Positions 59,308 to 64,000 of a DNA stretch of 64,000 nt are shown here, piece after piece (the first letter of the stretch is position 1; each line of letters starts with the position of its first letter). The notes beneath the pieces were generated by a model that saw only the letters and a list, made by a program, of their open reading frames with translations, searched no databases and had not been told where the DNA came from. Position numbers and translations under genes: made by a program. The stretch spans positions 62,001-126,000 of the forward strand of contig JAJZIN010000001.1 of NCBI GenBank assembly GCA_021810575.1, read 5' to 3'. The DNA is from Thermoplasmata archaeon (GTDB lineage: Archaea > Thermoplasmatota > Thermoplasmata > Thermoplasmatales > Thermoplasmataceae).

Positions 59308-60020
59308 TGGAGGTTCGCTCCTTTAATTTTTCTAAGGCCGGAAATCGGTCTGAAGAGACTGAGGATGCTCTCAGCTTCAACCTTGAAAAACTCAAATTTG
59401 CCATAGCTGATGGTGCAAGTGACTCAATATTTTCTGGCCAATGGGCTTCTTCATTGAGTAACGAATTCGTAAACTTCGGTGGTGATGACAAAATAAAAAA
59501 TGACATTGGTCAGTTTATCAGAGATTCCCGCAAAGTCTGGTACGAAAGTATCAACTGGAAAGGACTGAAATGGAACGTAAAGAACAAGGCAGTTCGGGGC
59601 GCATATTCTACTTTTTTAGGAATGAGAAGAGAAGATGGTTCTATGGAGAACTTCACTGTGCATGCAATAGGCGATTCATGTATTTTCATCTTTGAAGAAG
59701 GAATGATGAAGAGTTTCCCACTGAATTCTCCAGATCAGTTTGGTATCCATCCAAGCCTTGTCTGGTCTGGATATGGCTTTCCACTGAACAACAAACCTTT
59801 TGATCAGAAATTGAATATCAAGACAGAGAAGTTTAAGGTGAAGAAAGGAAGTGAAATAATACTTGCGACCGATGCCATGTCAAAATTTATAATGGAAACC
59901 GGTGAAGATAGTTTTGGTGTGCTGTGGGACCATTATGACGATAGAAAATTTTTTGATGATAGCAGGAATGGGAATATTATAAAGAATGATGATCTCTCAG
60001 CAATACTTATCTCATTCTGA
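59307..60020 (+). CDS. PP2C-type phosphatase of the TerY-P-like triad
   Basis: The 237-residue protein is a compact PP2C-like phosphatase: GNRSEETEDALSF, AIADGASDSIFSGQWA (D35-G36), HAIGDSCIFIFEEG, IILATDAMSKFIME and NDDLSAILISF give the metal-binding aspartates. It begins one base inside the vWA stop. It would remove phosphates placed by the kinase encoded from the opposite strand. Its stop overlaps that kinase stop by 14 bases. It is unlike the other PP2C at 34701, which has the typical DGVGG motif. Confidence 0.85.
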   Translation: MEVRSFNFSKAGNRSEETEDALSFNLEKLKFAIADGASDSIFSGQWASSLSNEFVNFGGDDKIKNDIGQFIRDSRKVWYESINWKGLKWNVKNKAVRGAYSTFLGMRREDGSMENFTVHAIGDSCIFIFEEGMMKSFPLNSPDQFGIHPSLVWSGYGFPLNNKPFDQKLNIKTEKFKVKKGSEIILATDAMSKFIMETGEDSFGVLWDHYDDRKFFDDSRNGNIIKNDDLSAILISF

Positions 60021-61392
60021 GTAGAGCTGCAGGATCAAACCCGGACCAGTCTGGAGCCTGGCCTAGATATTCATTTATCAGCTTCACAAGCTTCTTCAAT
60101 TTCGGACTCTCTGATTGAACATCCCTGAATGCCTTGGATCGGTCTGGAGATTCGAAATCCGTGATATCAAACAGAAGCTTGTCAGGATCATCACCATTAT
60201 ATTTCCACAGCTTCGGATTTTTGGATAAGGCGATCAAAGAGGTGTATATTATGAGAATTGAAAAATTATCGAGTTTTTCTCCATAGTATTTTCCTCTTCT
60301 CGGATGCTGGAATGATTCGTGACCAAGTTCTTCAGACCCAAGTTTTTTAAGGGCTGGAACAAACATCCCATCATAATCGATAAGCTTCACATTATTACCT
60401 GTGTCTATCAGTATATTATCACATGAAAGATCACCATGAGCTATGAAATTATCCTGCATTTCCTTGATACAATTTACCAGGTTATTTCCAATTGCCTTGA
60501 ACATTTCATGGTTCGCAAGATTCTCTTTTATAAAATTATGAAGTGTCTTTCCCTCGATCCACTTCATTGTCACCGCCGGAAAATATTCCTTTGGTCTCTG
60601 TGTCACCCTTAATGCATCCTGATAGAATTTGAAATCCAGAAGGAATGGAATTTTAGATTCGTTTATTTTTTTTGAGACTTCAAAATATCTAAGTTGAATG
60701 TTCGGGCTGCCTCTTGTGAAACATTTCAGCGCGAAGTCACCATCGATGCTCCTGTACTTGAATACAACTCCAAAATTTCCGGCTCCCTGAATGATGCTTG
60801 AATATTTCACGTTCTGATTCTTCTCGAATGCAATTCCCTTAAGTTCGTCGTAACTCTTGGATATACAGAAGTTGGGATTCTGTAATGACTGTGCATATTG
60901 TGAGGATGTAGGCCACGATCTTTTGACAGGCGAAAAGACCGGTCCTGACGCTGTGGGTGAAGCTACCTGATCGGTAGTGACTGTTTTTACTGATTCGTTT
61001 TCCCCTGAAACATGATTTTCTTCGATGCCTATTATTTTCATGTTTTCTTTTAGTTTATCCATATCATAGTCTGATCTTGTGAATTTACCATCCCTGGCAA
61101 TTGAATAGAAAGAGAAACTGTACATTTTTTCAGTACTAAGTTTGTAAGACAATTTAAAAACGTCCTTAACTCTTTTAAGTTTTACTACCCTGTCTCTCAT
61201 TTTATAATCCCGTATGGTGACTTCCATGTTTTTTATATATTTCCTGTATTTTGGAGTTACAAAAACTGTGAGAATTCCTTCATCCTTGTTATATTCGACT
61301 TCGTGGATTTCGAACGACGGATCAAAGGATTCATATTTCTTGATCATTAGGTTGCGAATTCTTCCCCTTATTCCTTTCCTAGTTTCAACCAT
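60007..61392 (-). CDS. Serine/threonine kinase-like protein of the TerY-P-like triad
   Basis: The 461-residue protein has an N-terminal beta-rich region (about 1-120), a linker rich in Ser/Thr/Pro (about 125-165), a kinase domain and a C-terminal helical part. In the kinase: GAGNFGVVFKYRS (glycine loop, near 201), FALKCF (ATP lysine, near 219), AHGDLSCDNILID (catalytic loop with HGD, near 317), VKLIDYDGMFVPAL (DYD replacing DFG, near 336) and ELGHESFQHPRRG. This HGD / DYDGMFVP / E-GH--QHP set is characteristic of TerY-P kinases. GGTGG precedes the ATG. It is on the other strand from the phosphatase. Confidence 0.88.
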   Translation of the reverse strand: MVETRKGIRGRIRNLMIKKYESFDPSFEIHEVEYNKDEGILTVFVTPKYRKYIKNMEVTIRDYKMRDRVVKLKRVKDVFKLSYKLSTEKMYSFSFYSIARDGKFTRSDYDMDKLKENMKIIGIEENHVSGENESVKTVTTDQVASPTASGPVFSPVKRSWPTSSQYAQSLQNPNFCISKSYDELKGIAFEKNQNVKYSSIIQGAGNFGVVFKYRSIDGDFALKCFTRGSPNIQLRYFEVSKKINESKIPFLLDFKFYQDALRVTQRPKEYFPAVTMKWIEGKTLHNFIKENLANHEMFKAIGNNLVNCIKEMQDNFIAHGDLSCDNILIDTGNNVKLIDYDGMFVPALKKLGSEELGHESFQHPRRGKYYGEKLDNFSILIIYTSLIALSKNPKLWKYNGDDPDKLLFDITDFESPDRSKAFRDVQSESPKLKKLVKLINEYLGQAPDWSGFDPAALLRMR

Positions 61393-61777
61393 TCTTCCAC
61401 CAACTAATGGGTAAAACTATTACTGGAAAAATTCCTGTTAACCTGATAATTTATTGGGTAAAACCTACAGATTGAATATGACCAAGTAACTAATTTCTCC
61501 TTATTTTTTCGATTCAAAAATGTAGAGAACTCTAACTTCATTAAATTCTTATATTGTCGATCTTAATTAATCTTTACAACGATTTAGATTCAAAATACAA
61601 TAATGAGAATATTGGAGAGTTGTATTCTTTTCTAATGAACTCTTTATATTTCTTAGAATTTTCTAAACCTGCATCTGAAGTGATGAGCGAGTTTTTCTCT
61701 ATATCGGAGGATTTTATCAGACGAATTCGGAGATGACTGGGGCAAAAAACTTAATGCAAATCTTACTATCATGAAAT
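61393..61777. other. 385-bp region between kinase and helicase genes, with repeated box
   Basis: Promoters for both divergent genes must lie here. TGGGTAAAAC occurs twice, at 61408-61417 and 61455-61464, 47 bases apart and upstream of the kinase; the matches extend to 12 of 13 bases. GATTCAAAA also occurs twice near 61511 and 61580. A possible small reading frame covers 61554-61736. Confidence 0.45.
61554..61736 (+). CDS. Possible small protein upstream of the helicase (60 residues)
   Basis: A frame from TTG 61554 gives MSILINLYNDLDSKYNNENI followed by helical sequence ending in FSISEDFIRRIRR. It is protein-like (helical, mixed hydrophobic and charged) and in the right direction to be co-transcribed with the helicase 41 bases later. 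Because it begins with TTG and has no recognised family, it may be chance. Confidence 0.3.
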   Translation: MSILINLYNDLDSKYNNENIGELYSFLMNSLYFLEFSKPASEVMSEFFSISEDFIRRIRR

Positions 61778-64000
61778 ATGATAGGTAAATCTAGGATACT
61801 TGTCTCTGCGAATCCCGGTTCAGGCAAGACAGAAGATCTTTCAACTCAGGTTTCAAAACTTCTTCATGAAGGTGTAAATCCAGATAATATTTTGTGTCTT
61901 ACATTTACAAATAAGGCAAGAGATGAGATGGAAAGAAGAATAATACTCAAGATGAAAGATTCACCGATTAAGATGCCCGAGATCCATACATTTCACAGTT
62001 TATCTCAAAGCATAATTAACCAGAGAATGGAAACTGGAGACCTGATACCTGAGAGATTCTTGAGATACCAGATATTAAAATCCCTGGAGACAAGGCAGAT
62101 AATGAATTATGATGGTGAAGTACTTTCCAGGGATTATCCAGCAATAGTTAACGTTGGACAGATAGTAAATGCAATAAAATTCCTAAAGAGTTTTGCAATT
62201 TTACCAGATAAAATAAACATTGAGGAGCTTAAGAAAAAGGTACGGGCGGAATATAACAATGGTAATGGAGTAAACGGTTATTCTCTTGAGGAAATGGAAA
62301 CTTTATGTGATGGATTCGTGGATATATTCCGTGACTACGAAGCTTCAAAAAGTGCATCTCAGATGGATTATAACGATATCCTGTTGAGAGCCGTAAATTA
62401 TTCCAGAGCACACTTCAATAAATTCCAGTACGTTTTTGTGGACGAAGTCCAGGATATGAGCGAAATAGAATATGAACTTGTGAAGCAGGTAGGAGAAAAT
62501 ATATATGCTGTAGGGGACATGAAACAGGCAATTTTTGGGTTTCAGGGAGGTAATGTTCGCGCCTTCAGGGAGATGATGTCTGGAAAAGATTATGAAAAAA
62601 GATTCATAGAAGGTACAAGAAGGTTACCGAAAAATATTATGGAATACTGCAGCAACTTCTACAGTACCCATGAACCAGAAGAATTATCACCTGAACTTGA
62701 GCACTTTAAGAGCATGAATGACAGAGACGGTGAGGTAACACTCATCAGGTTGAAAGATAAGGGAGATACTGTGGATGCAGTTATAGATATTTTAAAGAGG
62801 CTGGATGATGAGAAATCAGTTGGGATTATTGTGAGAACCAATGAACAGGCAAACGATCTTTCAGATTCACTAACACTTAAAAATATCCCACATCAGAAGA
62901 TTTCCGGCACAAAGGGTGAGAAGCTGTGGAGACAGGAGATTGCAAAATTTGTCGGTGGTGTTTATGGAACTTCTGACAGCATAATCGGAATGATTTATTC
63001 TATTTATTCCCAGATACCCCTATACGAAGGTATTCAAATAGCGGAGAGGATGAGATTTGAAAATGATTTGAAGAAGGTTCTTCCAAAGGAGTTGATAGAA
63101 CTAAGGGAGAAATATGGAAGTCACAAGAATCAACTTCTTCAGCTCTTCAGCGATTATATAATCCCAAATTCATTTACCTTAGGAGAATCAGCCTTTGAAG
63201 CTGCCAAGGATGTGTTTGAATCTCTTCCCATTTTCCTTGAAAGATTCGGTACGAGCGAGGAGTACTCACTTGCCGGTCTCCAGAAATACATACTTCAGGA
63301 GAATTCAAGGGACAGTGTTGATGAGATCACTGGCAGGATCTGCATAATCACGGTACATAAGGCAAAGGGTCTCGAATTTGATCACGTGATATATATTCCA
63401 AGATACAACCAGAAGAAGAATGTAAGCGCTATTGATCTTATAGTTAACTCCATTCTGGAAAGCAATGGCCTGAGCTACAGTATGAATGAAAGAATAAGAG
63501 AGGAAAACAGAATAGATTTTGTTGCACTTTCGAGAACAAAGAATTCCCTTGACATTATAACTGAGAAGAAATCTTCTGAAAGATATAATTTAGAACCATG
63601 CAAAAAGATTGACTTTGCAAATAAAGTAGTAATTAATGAATTTGTAAGCATGAAAGAGATTTCAGAAAGAGAGAATTTAAAAATGAATTTCAAGCCATGG
63701 GTAAGGGACTATTTGAAGAGGAAGATGGACAGATTGAATAACCTGAGTTTTACAATGCTAGAAAGGGTTAAGGAACTGGATAAGTTTGTTGAGGCATATG
63801 TCCTTGGAATCCAGACAAAATCCACTGCCCTGACATTTGGGAGTGATATTCACAGCTACATAGAAAATTTCATAAAAAATCACGAGACACCACCAATACT
63901 GGATGATGAAAAGCTGACCAGAACATGGAGCAATTTCATTTCATATGACAAATATGTAAGGGAAATACAGAAAGGTAAATGGATAGGATCTGAAATGAAG
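61778..64000 (+). CDS. UvrD/AddA-like helicase with RecB/Cas4-type nuclease domain, 3' end cut by window
   Basis: The open frame runs from ATG 61778 without a stop to the right edge (741 codons). Superfamily 1 motifs are clear: LVSANPGSGKTEDL (Walker A, near 9-22), CLTFTNKARDEM (Ia), YVFVDEVQDMSEIEYELV (II, near 218), AVGDMKQAIFGFQGG (III), ICIITVHKAKGLEFDHVIY (V, near 524) and DFVALSRTKNSLDII (VI, near 580). Near residue 685 TFGSDIHSYIENFI matches the first motif of RecB-family nucleases, so a nuclease domain follows and is cut. It would unwind and resect DNA ends. It diverges from the TerY-P-like kinase. Confidence 0.92.
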   Translation, partial: MIGKSRILVSANPGSGKTEDLSTQVSKLLHEGVNPDNILCLTFTNKARDEMERRIILKMKDSPIKMPEIHTFHSLSQSIINQRMETGDLIPERFLRYQILKSLETRQIMNYDGEVLSRDYPAIVNVGQIVNAIKFLKSFAILPDKINIEELKKKVRAEYNNGNGVNGYSLEEMETLCDGFVDIFRDYEASKSASQMDYNDILLRAVNYSRAHFNKFQYVFVDEVQDMSEIEYELVKQVGENIYAVGDMKQAIFGFQGGNVRAFREMMSGKDYEKRFIEGTRRLPKNIMEYCSNFYSTHEPEELSPELEHFKSMNDRDGEVTLIRLKDKGDTVDAVIDILKRLDDEKSVGIIVRTNEQANDLSDSLTLKNIPHQKISGTKGEKLWRQEIAKFVGGVYGTSDSIIGMIYSIYSQIPLYEGIQIAERMRFENDLKKVLPKELIELREKYGSHKNQLLQLFSDYIIPNSFTLGESAFEAAKDVFESLPIFLERFGTSEEYSLAGLQKYILQENSRDSVDEITGRICIITVHKAKGLEFDHVIYIPRYNQKKNVSAIDLIVNSILESNGLSYSMNERIREENRIDFVALSRTKNSLDIITEKKSSERYNLEPCKKIDFANKVVINEFVSMKEISERENLKMNFKPWVRDYLKRKMDRLNNLSFTMLERVKELDKFVEAYVLGIQTKSTALTFGSDIHSYIENFIKNHETPPILDDEKLTRTWSNFISYDKYVREIQKGKWIGSEMK

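Overview
The window looks like chromosomal DNA of a moderately AT-rich archaeon of the class Thermoplasmata (Thermoplasmatales-like, for example the Ferroplasma/Cuniculiplasma/Thermoplasma group). This is inferred from gene content. There is an archaeal FEN-1 with a C-terminal PCNA-binding motif, RadB, the archaeal NMN adenylyltransferase, a short archaeal ProRS, AsnRS, a two-subunit transketolase, SMC-ScpA-ScpB condensin, a type IV pilin with an archaeal signal peptide and a SelB-like protein without a GTPase site. Many GTG and TTG starts and many TATA-like boxes about 25 bases before the start codon (leaderless transcripts) fit this. No rRNA, tRNA, CRISPR array or insertion sequence was seen. 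Genes are tightly packed, and many convergent pairs overlap at their stops.

Region by region: 1-1.8 kb holds the non-oxidative pentose phosphate genes (transketolase subunits, transaldolase). 1.8-5.7 kb holds a polyprenol-kinase-like protein, two GNAT acetyltransferases and malic enzyme. 5.7-7.9 kb holds two unknown proteins and a DUF309 protein. 7.9-12 kb is a tight series asnS-hemE-hemH-SelB-like gene. 12-17 kb holds purD-scpB, an NCS1 permease, RNase Z and a membrane protein. 17-23 kb is a series smc-scpA-split Cas4-like membrane nuclease-tyrS. 23-32 kb holds FEN-1, RadB, a HAD phosphatase, ProRS, an M20 peptidase, NadM, a coiled-coil membrane protein, an aminotransferase and an Lrp-type regulator. 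32-40 kb holds an MMPL/RND exporter, a PP2C phosphatase, a free-methionine-sulfoxide-reductase-like GAF protein, an MFS transporter, a DUF255 thioredoxin-like protein and a pilin.

40.6-44.8 kb is a homogentisate operon: 4-hydroxyphenylpyruvate dioxygenase, an FAH-family hydrolase, homogentisate dioxygenase and an iron-alcohol-dehydrogenase-like protein in place of the expected maleylacetoacetate isomerase. 44.8-56 kb, mostly on the minus strand, holds a PPC-domain protein, a PqqC-like oxidase, a VirD4/HerA-type ATPase with a restriction-fold-like C-terminal domain and an unknown partner, a second FAH protein, a polytopic membrane protein, VIT-like and DUF211 proteins, then a CinA-like protein flanked by two small genes and a SIS-domain isomerase. 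56-58.5 kb holds small membrane proteins around a family 2 glycosyltransferase.

The most interesting part is 58.5-64 kb: a von Willebrand A protein, a PP2C phosphatase and a kinase of the kind found in TerY-P phosphorylation triads, next to a UvrD-like helicase that runs into a RecB/Cas4-like nuclease domain at the window edge. The best candidates for undescribed biology are this cassette, the split membrane-anchored Cas4-like nuclease attached to the condensin operon, and the ATPase plus partner pair at 47.5-50.3 kb.
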